From Phellopilus nigrolimitatus (lineage: Eukaryota > Basidiomycota > Agaricomycetes > Hymenochaetales > Hymenochaetaceae), in NCBI GenBank assembly GCA_021029095.1, contig JAJOHG010000008.1, positions 1,072,491-1,136,490 of the forward strand: a DNA stretch of 64,000 nt, in the 5' to 3' direction. Position numbers and translations under genes: made by a program. The notes under the pieces are model-generated. The model did no database searches. It was not told the origin of the DNA and saw only the letters and a list, made by a program, of their open reading frames with translations. Positions 25,076-37,420 of this stretch are shown here, one piece after another (within the stretch, counting starts at the first letter, position 1; each line of letters starts with the position of its first letter).

Positions 25076-26781
25076 TCACCGGATGATGCTCTGAGACCAC
25101 ATGTCCTCCTCGACGCGAGAGTCAACCTCCTGCTTCCCGAACACCTTGTAAATCCTAATTGAGTCGTCCGAGCCGCACGTCACGAGCCGCGTCCCGTCGG
25201 GGCTCAGGCAGCTGTGCGTGATGCGTCCGTGCGGCGCGTCGAACACCTTGCCCGTCAGCTCCCCGCGCGGGTAGCTGTGCACGAGTATCGAATGTCTCCG
25301 GGGCGCGGGGAGCGCGACCGCGCCGTCCGACGCGGCGAACGCGTACCCGTGCGTCGAGACAATCTCCCGGCAGCTCGGCGCGAAGTGCAGCGAGGTCACC
25401 TGCGAGTTTGTGTTGATGACGAGCTTCTTCTGCCGGCCGTGCGTGGCGTCCCAGAAGCGGATCGCGCCGTCCTTTGTCCCGCCGCCCGTCGCGAGTAGAT
25501 CGGGCGACCAGGGACACCACGCCATCGCTTTCACGGTCGACAGGTGCTTCCGCGCGCGCCATCTGCACCCGAGGCTGTTTAGATCTGTGCTGCAGGCGTC
25601 GGGGGTCTGAGCGCCGCTTGCGCTTGGGCTGGAGCTGAGACTAAATGCAGTGTCTGAGCTTGCGGAGGATGGGAGATCGAGACCGAGGATTCCAAGCGGA
25701 TGTGATTTGCTTGCTCGGGCGTCCCAACAGACGACAATTCCGTCTCCGCCGCCGGTAGCGAGAAACCGCCCGTCGGGGCTCCACTCGACACCGCATATCC
25801 GAGCTTTGTGCGATCTGATATTCTTTCCGCCCTTCGGCACTCGTATGTCGAACTGACGCATCTGCCCAGTCTGGTACCCTACCGTCATCACATTCGAGTC
25901 CTTCCAGCTGAAGTCACCGACAAAGTCCTTCTCGTGGTGCGGCGCAAAATCGCGGACAAGAAGGTGCGAATCAGGCTCGTAGACGCGGACGTGCCCGCAG
26001 TCGTTTCCGACGGCGAGGCTGGCCGAGTCCGGACTCCAGTTGATGCACGTCGCGCTTTCGTCAGGGTTGATGCCCGCGACACGGCCGATGGTCTGCGTCT
26101 TCATGTTCCGGAAGACGACTGAGGATCGCATCGCAACTGCAAGGAGGTCCTTGTTGCTCCAGGCGGCCAGTCGCGAGTAGAAGTCATCATCCAGCCCGGG
26201 CGCGCCGAGGCATGTCTCGGGTGTCGCGCATAGATTTGTGGAGGCTGACGTCGCGGACGGAGGGGTGGGTATCTCGTATAGACTTCTTGTGAGGCGCTGA
26301 AACTCTCTGCGAAAGGGAACAGTATTTCGGGGTTGATCGGCTGGGTTCACGTTCTCTTGCGGCCGGAAGTACAGACGTCTGTCGCCTGCCTCTCCGATTG
26401 CCTTTGCAAGACGGCGAGACCGAGGTGTTGCGCACAGGGGTATCGTATGTTCGGCAGCATCCGCGACGAAGCGGTCGCGCTATATACGCACACATAAGGT
26501 CAGAGAGCGATGTTATGAGAGGTTGCAGCGCACCGAGCTCTTGCCCTTATAGAGTCTTCGCTGCTCACTCGGCCCGGCCAACTCGTCCTGCATGATCGCG
26601 AAGCTGGCCATGGAGCTCCGCCGCCGCTTAGACTGCCCATTGTTTTGTATTCGGAAGGGAAATAGTTTCTTGTCGAGCTTGCATTGCGGGCTCTCGTCGT
26701 CGGAACTGCTCAAGTCCGCTGGTCAGCATCGGCAGCTATGTCAGGAGGACAAGATAAAACGCGTTAATACCTAGCTGGCAT
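25076..26781 (-). CDS. Cdc20/Cdh1 (Fizzy) family activator of the anaphase-promoting complex
   Basis: WD40 substrate-recruiting activator of the APC/C ubiquitin ligase. Exons in coding order: 26771-26781 (11 nt, encoding MPA plus two bases), 26534-26705, 25076-26479; 528 residues. The propeller starts at GLDDDFYSRLAAWS, the conserved entry of Cdc20/Cdh1. It shows CINWSPDSASLAVG, VGDFSWKDSNVMTVGY, ICGVEWSPDGRFLATGG, VKAMAWCPWSPDLLATGGG and LVTCGSDDSIRIYKVF. The chain ends in Ile-Arg, the IR tail that docks on the APC/C. The C-box region reads RDRFVADAAEH instead of the usual DR[FY]IPxR. A Ser-rich insert of about 50 residues lies in the middle of the propeller. It could be the mitotic Cdc20 or a meiosis-specific (Ama1/Mfr1-like) paralogue; the divergent C-box leaves this open. 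Confidence 0.9.
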
Positions 26782-28374
26782 CCTGAATTTCCTGTCACGT
26801 TTAGTGTCCTAATCCTTTTCCTGGTATATTTCGTTAGTACAAATTGTGATAGAGATGTGCTGAGGGTGGGTCTATGAGAGTGAAGGACAACTTGAAGAGA
26901 CTGGTGGTAGTGATGCCGGAGCTCGGAAAGGCCCAGTGGAGAATCGGAGAGTGCGCGAGTCACATTCCCAAAACGCGTGACATAATCGCGTCTTGCCTTT
27001 GTCACGTTACTCTTACGTCATATAGTCAGTTCGTTGCAGGAATCCCAGATTTAAGAAAAATCTTCAAAAAACAAAAGGTTATGAATTACAAATCTGAGTG
27101 AAAGAGGAATCATGCAATAAGAAAACTGCGGCAAATTTCCTTTACTCACTTGCGTCACTTCTAATATGCCCATTGAGTCGCGGGGATTTATTTATTTATT
27201 TCATGTATTATGCAATGCACGTACGATCAAAGTGACATTTGGCTTTTAGCTTCTTGAGTAAATAGCTCTGACTAGTCCTCTTGGATGAGGTTTTTAATAC
27301 TTATTTTATCATCGTATCATTCATTGAAGCTCCAAGCATAAATACCGACCCCTTTCTTACAGCTAATCTGCATGTATTAACAGAATCATTGATCTACTCC
27401 AAGAGATATACTTGGAGCATTTTACTGGGAGTTCAATGGCACGCAGCGCAACATCACTGTCTGGCCAAGGCTTTTTACAAGAAGCTCCATTACACGTACG
27501 TATACGTAATCGTGGAGTTTTCCCCTATTTCATAAACTTGTCTTACCACTCAGCAAAATAATACTTGCAAAACCACACTTTAACTATTGCCATTCAACCG
27601 CGGAGCCTAGTGATCGTAGTAGCTTGTCGGCATTATTGAAATTGTATTGATATTGAGTCAGAATGACACCTTCCTTCACCATTCAAACCAACATTACCTT
27701 CAATTGTAGGACACTCGATTTCGAAATGTCCGTAATGAAAAACGGTATTTCAATCAAAGAAAACAATTTAGCACAGTTATGTTCAGAACGTAACTCATGT
27801 TAAGGGATCGTATGAACAGCAATCCTAACTTTTGACAAGCCGCCGCTAAAATAATGCGATAGCTAGCGACTTCCAGACAATGGGTCGGGCGCGACGCGTC
27901 GATCTTCGAACTCGGCCAGCATGGACCGCGTGGGGTGTCGAGCACATCCTCCACAACGTCAAATATTATCGTGTCGAAAGATAAACAGAAGATTAGACTA
28001 GATGAAAGGATGGCAGTGAGAATTTCTGTGTGAATTGTCTGCTCCATATTTTACAACTGACCTCTTAGCTTGCGAGAATTTTCAAGTTGCCTTCATGTCC
28101 CCGATCCGCTTATCTTTTCGCAGCTGTTCGATAGCTTCAGTCTCACAGAGTCGATAGTCGATGAACGTGTCCGCGGCATCCAATCTGAGGTTTGTGAGCA
28201 TTAGTGAGCTGATTGAAGACGTCACGTTCGCGGTCGTCGGACAGGTCATCATGATGTCGAAAATGTCGAGTCGGCCGGGCGTGGGGGACCGTGGGAACAC
28301 GTTGCGGACATGCATTTAACCAGGCCGCGATCGTCACTCACATTGACCAACCGCCTCCACCGACACTAACAATC
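26782..28374. other. Intergenic region between divergent genes
   Basis: About 1.6 kb, AT-rich in its centre. It holds the promoters of the APC/C activator (-) and glucose-6-phosphate isomerase (+). Only short anonymous frames were seen, with no RNA gene. Confidence 0.6.
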
Positions 28375-30204
28375 ATGCCTGGAACACTTGCTTCTGGTGA
28401 GAACAGATATCGAGTAAAATTCTCTCTGCATATCCCTGATGACAATGTGCAGAATACCCTGCGTGGAAGAAGCTCCAGCAGATCTATGACGAACAGCACT
28501 CGAAGCTGATCCTCAAGGATCTCTTTGCCCAGGATCCTGCCAGGTTCAGCAAGTTTAGCGCAGAGTACACCTCCAAGGATGACCCTGCGACGACGTTCTT
28601 GCTTGACTACTCAAAGAACCTCATCACTGAGCCCATCTTGAACACACTTCTCGAGCTCGTCAAGGAGGCCGGCGTCGAGCAGACCCGCGACGAGATGTTC
28701 AGCGGCAAGCACATCAACACTTCCGAGGACCGCGCCGTTCTTCACATCGCGCTCCGCAACTTCAGCCAATGGTCCATCCCCGTGGCCGGCACGGAGGAGG
28801 TCCCCAAGGTGCTCGACCACATCCGCACATTCTCCGACGCGGTTCGCAGTGGCGCATGGAAGGGCTACACTGGCAAGACGATCAACACGATCGTAAACAT
28901 TGGCATCGGCGGCTCTGACCTCGGCCCTGTCATGGTCACCGAGGCGCTCAGGCCGTACGCGAAGCGCGACCTCACCGCGCACTTCGTGTCTAACATCGAC
29001 GGCACCCACATCGCTGAGACGCTGCGCGCGTGTGACGCGGAGACAACGCTCTTCATCGTTGCGAGCAAGACATTCACGACTCAGGAAACTATTACAAACG
29101 CGGAGAGCGCCCGCGCGTGGTTCCTCGAACACGCTAAGGACAAGGTCCACGTCGCGAAACACTTTGTCGCGCTCAGCACAAACACCAAGGCCGTCACCGC
29201 ATTTGGCATCGCCGAGGAGAACATGTTCCAGTTCTGGGACTGGGTCGGCGGCCGCTACTCGCTCTGGAGCGCGATTGGTCTCTCCATCGCGCTCGTCATC
29301 GGTTACGACAACTTCGAGGCCCTCCTCAAGGGCGCCCATGGCATGGATAAGCACTTCCGCGAGACGCCGCTCGAAAGTAACCTTCCCGTTCTCCTCGCCG
29401 TTGTCGGCATCTGGTATAACGACTTCTACGGCGCCCAGACCCACGCACTGCTTCCGTACGATCAATACCTGCACAAATTTGCCGACTACTTCCAGCAGGG
29501 TGACATGGAGTCCAATGGCAAGTCCATCACCAAGGACGGGAAGCGCGTCGACTACCAAACCGGGCCAATCCTCTGGGGCGCAGCCGGGACGAACGGCCAG
29601 CACTCGTTCTACCAGCTCGTGCACCAGGGCACGAAGCTCATTCCCGCCGACTTCCTCGCACCCGCAACGACGCACAACCCGATCTCCCACTCGAAGCACC
29701 ACCGCATCCTGCTCAGCAACTACTTTGCGCAGCCCGAGGCGCTCGCGTTCGGCAAGTCGGAGGAGCAGGTCCGCGAGGAGCTCGGCGCCGGCGCGTCGGA
29801 AGCCCTCGTCAAGTCCAAGGTCTTCGAAGGCAATCGTCCAAGCAACAGCATCATATTTCCGTTGCTCACACCGTCGACGCTTGGTGCGCTCGTCGCGCTC
29901 TACGAACACAAGATTTTCGTGCAGGGTGCAGTGTGGGGTATTAACTCCTTCGGTGCATATAATTCTATTTATTCGTTCGCTAGTGGCTGACTGCGATATC
30001 CGTAGACCAAATGGGTGTCGAGCTCGGCAAGGTCCTCGCAAAGGCCATCCTTGCACAGCTCGAAAAGCCATCGGACGTCGTGGGCCATGATAGCTCTGTG
30101 AGTGTTCCTGACTCTGTTAATCTTATCGCATCTTTTCTAATTCTTGGTCAATGCCGCAGACGACCGGCCTCATTCACTACTATCAGAAGTACCGAAAGGA
30201 GTGA
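28375..30204 (+). CDS. PGI1: Glucose-6-phosphate isomerase
   Basis: Cytosolic interconversion of glucose 6-phosphate and fructose 6-phosphate in glycolysis and gluconeogenesis. Exons: 28375-28396, 28453-29952, 30006-30097, 30160-30204; 552 residues, the normal length. The N-terminus MPGTLAS joins to [15 protein letters not shown]. Diagnostic elements present are [25 protein letters not shown], the signature [34 protein letters not shown] with the catalytic Glu and Gln region, NPISHSKHH, and [15 protein letters not shown] at the second splice junction. Codon use is strongly biased to C-ending codons, as expected for a highly expressed gene. A polyadenylation-like AATAAA follows at 30228-30233. 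Confidence 0.98.
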
Positions 30205-30227
30205 CGATTATGCCGTGCTTCTCTTTG

Positions 30228-30233
30228 AATAAA
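30228..30233 (+). terminator. Possible polyadenylation signal of PGI1
   Basis: AATAAA lies 24 bases after the PGI1 stop codon. Fungal signals are loose, so this is suggestive only. Confidence 0.35.
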
Positions 30234-30795
30234 TGGGCTGGATGGAAGGAAGATCGGAAGAAGATCAATTGATCAATTTGTTGTAGTGCTATACGAACAA
30301 AAATAATAGAGAACCGCGATTGATACCTTTCTTCTGAAGGTTTGACGCGCGCCTGTGAGAAGTGCAGATAATCGAGAAAGGAGCTTTAGAAAATGGCAAG
30401 AAAATTAGATGACACTCTTCGCCTTCCAGATGTCTGTGCTCAGAGGGCTCTCGTTGTCTAGAGAAAAAAGCAAAGGATATGGAGTACAGAAAAGAGAAGA
30501 AATTTAGAAAAGGAACAAGGAACGAAACAAGCACTTTGTCGCTGAGCAATCATTCATGCCTGTCACGTTCATGTCACATCGTCCACCACTAAAGTTTGAA
30601 CAAGTCAAGCCCATCAAGTTAGCAGATTCATCACCTCTGTTCCTCTCCTCCCCGTCTACGATTGGCTTACTTGCCGCAGACAACATATACTGACGCGGAT
30701 AGGTTTGAAATCCGGTTGAATTCATACTTACACTCTCGCCGAACTCCCGACATAAACTTGTTTGATACTCGCGCGACTCAGATAATTTTCTCATC
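30234..30795. other. Intergenic region
   Basis: 3' flank of PGI1 and upstream region of the ten-module gene. No gene seen. Confidence 0.6.
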
Positions 30796-33700
30796 ATGAA
30801 AAACACCCTTGACGACGTCAGCTCCGACTCGCAGCCGCCGCCTCCGAAGAGAATCAAGCTCGAGACAGAGTAAGTATTATGCAAGAGTATCACGAGCGCG
30901 CATTAACGAGTTCCGCAGCGATGCGCAATTGCTATCAGGGTCAACGAAGAAGGGGAATAAGGGGAAGAAGTCGAATAAAGCATCGAAACTCGAAAAGCGT
31001 GCTCTGGGTCTACTGCAGGACCCGCGCATTAGCGCTGTCGAGCCGCAGCAGGTGATGTGCAGGATGTGCGGCCACTGGGTCAAGCTCTTCAAGCATACCG
31101 AGTTCTCCCCGGCTAACTGGAACACGCACGCGGAGAAGTGCGAGATCCGCTCGGGGTGAGTGACTTATAGTCTTATCCGCTAGTTCCGGCGGAGGGCTGA
31201 TGATTATCATGCGAACTGTCGCTTTAGGTGGAAGCTGCGCATCCAGAACGAGCCCGGGAGCACGTATACACTCACCATCCCTGCCGCCCCTCCCACTCCC
31301 CAGCCGAAGAAGGAACTTCCGTCCGGGCGCTATGTAAAAACGTCAGAAGAACGGAGGATAGAGTTGGAAGCCGACGAGCGCGCGGGGGCGCGAGAGGCGC
31401 ACCGCGTATTCTGCAAGTTGTGCGGTGTTTGGGTCAGGCTGCATAACACGCGTGAGTACGACCTGTGGAACTGGACAAGGCACGCGGACAAGTGTCAACA
31501 GAAGTTCGCGCTGCCTGCTGTGCCGTTCCCGATCCCGGAAGACGACTGGAGCATAGGATCGTCTTCCGCTACCCCTCCTGCTACTAGGCTTGAATCTCGG
31601 GTTACCACGTCGCCTGCGGTCAGAATTGAACCTCGGGTTACCACGTCGCCTGCAATCAGACTTGAATCTCCGGGCATGTCGCCGCCCACTGTGACGCACG
31701 AACGTCAGTATACTACTCGGCCTGCTATAATACGTGAACGTCGGATTCCCGTGCCGCCCGCTGTTAGACTTCGATATCAAGCGGCCGCGCTGCCCTCTCC
31801 GCCTGCTTCCAGGCTTCAAAATCATAATTCCTTGCCGCCTGCGAGCGGATCTGACTATCAGATTGCTACTCCGTCTACTGCTGAGCGTGAATCTCGGGTT
31901 CCCGCCACGCCCGTAGTCGATTTTAGGAATGCCGTTCCGCCGGCAGTTGAATGCGAGCCGTGGAATAATGCTCCGCCCACTGTCGAGTATGAACCTTGGT
32001 CTGCCATTCCTCCCGAACCTCAGTGGGCTTCCGCACATCCTGAGCCTTGGCATGCTGCTCCATCTACTGTCGAATGTGAGCCTCGGATTGCCACGCCGCC
32101 TGATATCGAGCATGAAATCGAAGCTTCCGTGCCGCCAGACGTCGACCAAGAGCCCCACTTTGATGCGCCACCTCCTGTCGAGTATGCGCCACCCGTTTTT
32201 GAACCTGGGCCTCAGGCTCCCGCGCCTCTCAGTGTCAAACATAAGTTGCGCATAAAGATTCCTCGTACCGTCGAGCCTAAGCCACAGGTTTTCGCGCAGC
32301 CCACTGTCGAGCATGTACCGAGTCCTGTCATTTCTTCCGATGTCGAGCCTGAGCCTTTGGCTCTCGCGTCTTCTGATGTCCGTCGTTCTGAATATGACAT
32401 AGCCTTTCCGTCCGCCGTCGAGCCTGAGCCTCAAGAAACTTCCAACGCGTCCTCCAACAAGCCTATACCTCAAGCTGCCATTCGGTTCACCATCGAACCT
32501 GAACCTCAAGCTGTCTTTACATCCGCCATAGAACCTGAACCTCAAGCTGTCATTGCGTCCGCCATAGAACCCGAACCTCAAGTTTTTGCTCCGCCCGTCA
32601 TCGAGCCTAAACGTCAAATGATCGTCGCGTCCAATATCGAGCCTGAACCTCAAGACCACGTTCCTACCGCTATTGAGCTTCAAACCCAGGTTGCCGCGCT
32701 ACCTGTCGCTGAACACGAAGCTCCTGCTTTGGCAATACCGGTAGTCGAACCTGAATCTCAACTCGATGTTCCGGACTCAGAAATGGCAGAGAACTCTCAG
32801 AGGGAAGCACCTGTTGTTGCCGGAGAGACCGGCGAGGCCAGTGGTGTGGAACAAAGGTACGTGTGTGACTTCCTCTCAACCCCCTTCAACTTCCCGACAC
32901 TTCGGATCCAGATCCTTCATGACGACTTTTCCGCAAGTCAAGGTCGAAGCAGAGGCGGACGATATGATGCTCATGTACCCTGTCGCAACGGAAGATGAGT
33001 TTACTTCTGCTTCCTCCAGACAGCGTAGAAAGGGACGCTCTGTAGAGGAGAGACGTCAGTCCTTCCTCGATGACCCGCGTTGCGGGGAGGTTCGCCCGCA
33101 TGAGGTCTTCTGTCTCTCGTGTAAAAAGTGGATTAAACTCTACAAAGAGGTAGCCTACATCGAGTCGAACTGGGTCCGTCACATCGAACGGTGTAGCGTG
33201 CGTATCAGCAGGTTTGTTCATTCCCAGATCTATCTTATGCTACTTCGTAATAATCACATACGGATATGCAGCAAACAAGCCAAGGCTAGCTCATCGAGCG
33301 CTCCAAAACCCACCATCCCGCGAATTATCGTCCCAAAGCCTATCATTCCGACACCACTTTCCGCGCTTGCAGCTACATCAGCGTCCTCTGCCGGTGGCAG
33401 TAGAGGCGAAACTTCTAAACGCGGGCCCGCGAAGAATGTAGAGCAGCGCCTGCAGGAGCTGCAAAGCGATTCACGCGTTTCAGAGATCCAGCCAAATCAA
33501 GTGCTTTGCGGAGTCTGCAAGCAGTGGATTAAACTCCAGGTCTACAGAGAATACGACACGTGGAACTGGCGGAAGCATATTCCACTGTGCGAGCAGCGTC
33601 ATTCGTACGTACACAAGCTTCTCAAACAATTCTAAAAGTTTATCCATTATCTGATAATCATTAATCTACTTTGTTAAATAGTGCTCAGAATAGCTCGCTT

Positions 33701-36700
33701 CAACTACATCCCGGTGTGAAGCTCGAAGAGCCCGAATCCGAGTCATCTTTGATCAGTGCACTTCGAACAGCCACTTCATCGACTGCTCCATCAAAGTATT
33801 CTCATGTGAAGGTAAAAGACGAAAGCAGCCCAGAGGAACGAAGGGAGGAACTAGAGCGTGACGGTCGGTGCGAACGCATCGAGCCGCACCGAGTCTTCTG
33901 CAAACTCTGCATGCGCCAGGTCGGTCTGCACGTTAAGAAAGACTATTCCCTATCGAACTGGTATAGGCATGTCAAAAGTTGTAGTAATAAAGCGATGAAG
34001 TTAGTGATGAAAACATTTGATACCTCTATATGTACTGATATTTTTATTACCCTTTTTAGAGCTGCGAAGGCACCTTTGAAGACACCACTGACCGCTCTCG
34101 GAATCACTCGCGCCGCCGCCGCTGCAGCGGCAGTGGATACTTCATCATTAGCCGGCCCTTCTACTTCTGCTTCGGCGCCTCCGATGCAAATCGATTTAAC
34201 ATCTCTAGAAGGCGTTACCATCAAACCGGAAATCACACCTATCTACACAGACACGCAACTTAAGAATGCCGATGAGCGCAAGAACAAGCTCCTCACTGAT
34301 CCGCGCGTCGGTGATTTGGAACCGACTCGCGTGTTGTGCAAATTGTGCCAGCGCTGGCTGAAGCTGAGCAATGATATGGAGTACGCACCTTACAATTGGT
34401 ACAAGCATATCTCGAGGTGTGAGGAGAGGTCTAGGTAAGTACCAGATCGTCCGATGTTATCCATATCTGATTACGCGATTACTAATACATTTCTATCTTC
34501 AGGACGGGCACGTCTGCTGCGGCGCCGATCGTCGTGAAAGAGCAGTCTCCGGAGGTGCAGCTACTCGATGTTCCTCCGTCCTCGTTTAACTCAGGCAGGC
34601 GCAAACGGTTCACGGCTGCGGAGCGTCTCGAGCGATTGCAAACAGACTCGCGGATCAAGACGATTGAAAAGCACAGAGCGCAGTGTGGACTCTGTAACAA
34701 GTGGGTGAAGCTGCAGAACAAGACCGAGTACGATCCGCACAACTGGTTTGCCCACATCAAGAAATGCGAGATAAAAGCGAGGTACATTCTTAGTCATGCT
34801 CGCCTCACTTTCGCCTCATGCTGACATGTTTTGTAGACCACCTGCGCCTCCTCATGAAGCGCGCACACAAGCGCTCAGCCTACCGTTACGCGCGCTTGAG
34901 GATTCGCCCATGTGGAATGACTCCGACTCTGCATCGTGTGGCATTGCTGAGTCATTGCTGCATAGTAATAACAAAGGCGGTCATATTAGTGACGATACCC
35001 GCCGTCAGATCCTCGAGACCGATACCCGTTCTTCAGTCGTTGAGCGACACCGCGTTCTCTGTGGTATCTGTCAACAATGGATAAAACTTCGAGACGGAAA
35101 AGACTACGTCCCGTATAACTGGTTCAAGCATAAAAACAAGTGTGAAAGGAAGCACGCGTAAGTGGATTCGATGGCTTTGTTTGTTAATGATCGTCGGTAG
35201 CTGACTTAGGAACTGGTGTCCCAGGCTTCCGCGGACTCAAATTCCGGTCATACAGCAGCCTGAGCCCTCTGCCGCTGCCGTCAAGCAGGAGCCCGTCGCG
35301 ATTGATCTCAGCTATGGATCACGTAAGAAGTCGGATGAAGATCGCGCTGCTGAACTCCGCGCAGATCCACGGTTAGGGGACGTCGAGCCCGGACGGGTCT
35401 TCTGCAGGATGTGCAACAATTGGATCAAGCTTAACATGGCGACAGGATATTTGCCGAGCAATTGGCTGCGTCATGCTCAGAGGTGCCAACGAAAGTCGAA
35501 GTGAGTTTGCGTTTTGCTCTGCTTGTCCAGCGCTGTCCTGACGTCGTTTTTGTTTATCTAGTTGGCAAGGCGAGTTACCTTCAGCCGGTGCTGAACCTCC
35601 TGAACTTCAAGCTGTGGAGGTCATTGACCTAGAGTCTGATTCGGGAAATGGTGTATTTGGTTATATTGAGCTTGGACACCTTGTCAGTGCATTTGAACCT
35701 TCGGTATCGTCTACAGACTATGGTGTCAGACCTTCAGAGATGCCTGAGGTTCTACAGATACAAAAAGAGACACCGATTCGGAACATCCCAACGCTGCGTG
35801 CACGTAATTCAAATACACCAACTCTTTCGTCTTCAAACGAGCCCAAAATCTCAGATTCCGGCAAGCGTATGCATCGCACAGAAGAGTCTCGCAAGGAAGA
35901 GCTCAAGAGTGATCCTCGCACGAGCAGTGTGCTCCCCAACAAGATCCTGTGCGGAATGTGTGATCACTGGATCCAGATGCGCCGTGATGTCGCTTATAGC
36001 CCACAGAACTGGCTTAAACATGCCGGGATCTGTGAAGTGCGGTCTGGGTGAGTGTCCACGAAACTATCGTTTACTTTTTTATTGGTCGTCTTCTAATGCT
36101 TTTTACCTCTCCAGTTGGTTGAAGAAAGCAAATAATGGTGTTTCTCTCAAGTCTGTTACGTCAACCAATCGCATCCAGAAGGAGAACGAAAATGAACTCC
36201 CGTACAATGCTCGGATTCACATGGAAGTTGACGAGGAAGAAATCCCTAAGCCTTCAGTTCCCTTGTTCAAGCCGGTGGATTGGGAACAAGAGGTGGTTTT
36301 TTCCGACGATGACGATGAGGACGAGGACGAGGACGAGGACGACGTGCTAAGCCCAGAAATACCTTTGGACGCTGAGCCAACAGTATTGCCAGTATCTGAA
36401 TCAGGAAATACGTCCGCGGGGATAGCGATCAAGATTGAGGAAATGTCGGCTTCCACTGATCTGCTCTCAGATAAATGGAAAACTTCCACGGTCCCAACAC
36501 CGCTGACACTGCTACGCGCGTCTAAAGCGAAGCGCCCAGTGACTAACGCGAGTGCCAGTTCTAGTGCTTTGGCATCGAGACCCAAAAAGACGCCTTCGAA
36601 ATCGCCGTCGGCTTCGGCGACGCCCACGCCTTTTACGACTGTCCCGCTCCCGCTTAATCGTCCTTCAATGTTTTCACCCGTTCCGTTTTTAGTCCCGAGC

Positions 36701-37420
36701 GGGGCATTGGCGCAGCCTACTCTTACACCTATGCCGCTTTCATCGCTCGCCAGACCGAGGTCGCAGTCGAACACCAGCAATACGCCAACAGCGCCAGATG
36801 TGCTTGATCCAGGGCTCGTGCCCGTCATGCCCAGTTCGATCGCACCTCACCTGCATCCACACCCGCGCCCGACGCCAATGCCCCCTTTCGGCCAGACGCA
36901 CTTGTCTACCTCGCCCGCTCAGTCTGACGCTCCTCATCCTGTCCAGCCCTCTCCGGTTACGCCTTCTGCTACTCTTCCTACTCCGCCCGCAACTGCGTCC
37001 ACATCGGACCATTCGGATCACAGTCATACATTAGACTCCGCTACTTCCTACCCTTTTTCGTCCATGTCTGCATTCATGTCCCCTTTGCTGCCGACGGACC
37101 GTGCAAAGGAAACGGTCGCTTCGGTAGCAGCGGAGCCTGCTTCTGTGGCGAGGAGTCCGACGAGCCCGACATTGACGACGTCGGTATCAGGGTCCAAGAA
37201 TGTCAAGTCGAAGTCTAAGGCACGGTTTGCCACGTCTCCACATAGCTTCGGCTACGGACCCGTCAAGCCAGGTGTTCTCCAGCTTGCGCCCACGCCCGCC
37301 CCGACGGCAACGTCGCTGGCCACGCCGTCGACACCTACCGCGCAGTTCGACACTCCCGACGTAGAGATGGGCACAGAGCTCGACTTCAGCAAAGGCTCAG
37401 AGGAGCCGATGTCGGTCTAG
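30796..37420 (+). CDS. Giant protein with ten tandem CCHC modules, one per exon
   Basis: Exons: 30796-30869, 30919-31155, 31228-32856, 32912-33211, 33272-33604, 33682-33999, 34060-34434, 34503-34781, 34837-35157, 35225-35500, 35562-36047, 36115-37420; 1,977 residues. Exons 2-11 each contain one module: a charged helix with a DPR-x3-VEP-like stretch, then [VFAIQ]-x-C-x2-C-x2-W-[VIL]-x-L-x5-[YF]-x3-N-W-x2-H-x3-C (for example CRMCGHWVKL followed by NWNTHAEKC). Module 5 has Gln for the first Trp (CMRQVGL) and module 10 has Met for Leu. Four invariant C/C/H/C residues suggest a zinc site. Exon 3 also carries about 450 residues of Pro/Glu-rich repeats (VEPEPQ-like). The last exon has an acidic Asp/Glu run and a long Pro/Ser/Thr tail. 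All eleven introns are phase 2. Basic KR patches suggest a nuclear, perhaps DNA-binding, protein. Family not recognised. Confidence 0.9.

Noticed and set aside
28611..30071. 486-codon open frame antisense to PGI1
   Set aside because: It is a by-product of the strong GC3 codon bias in PGI1. It is Arg/Val/Glu/Leu-rich with no family motif, and the sense strand encodes a complete enzyme.
28900..30090. 396-codon plus-strand frame overlapping PGI1
   Set aside because: A Ser/Arg/Thr-rich out-of-frame shadow of PGI1, with no motif.
31343..32683. 446-codon open frame on the minus strand opposite the ten-module gene
   Set aside because: It mirrors the degenerate Pro/Glu repeats of the sense strand and reads as monotonous Arg/Gly/Leu repeats. 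It has no splice context or family motif, so it is an antisense shadow.
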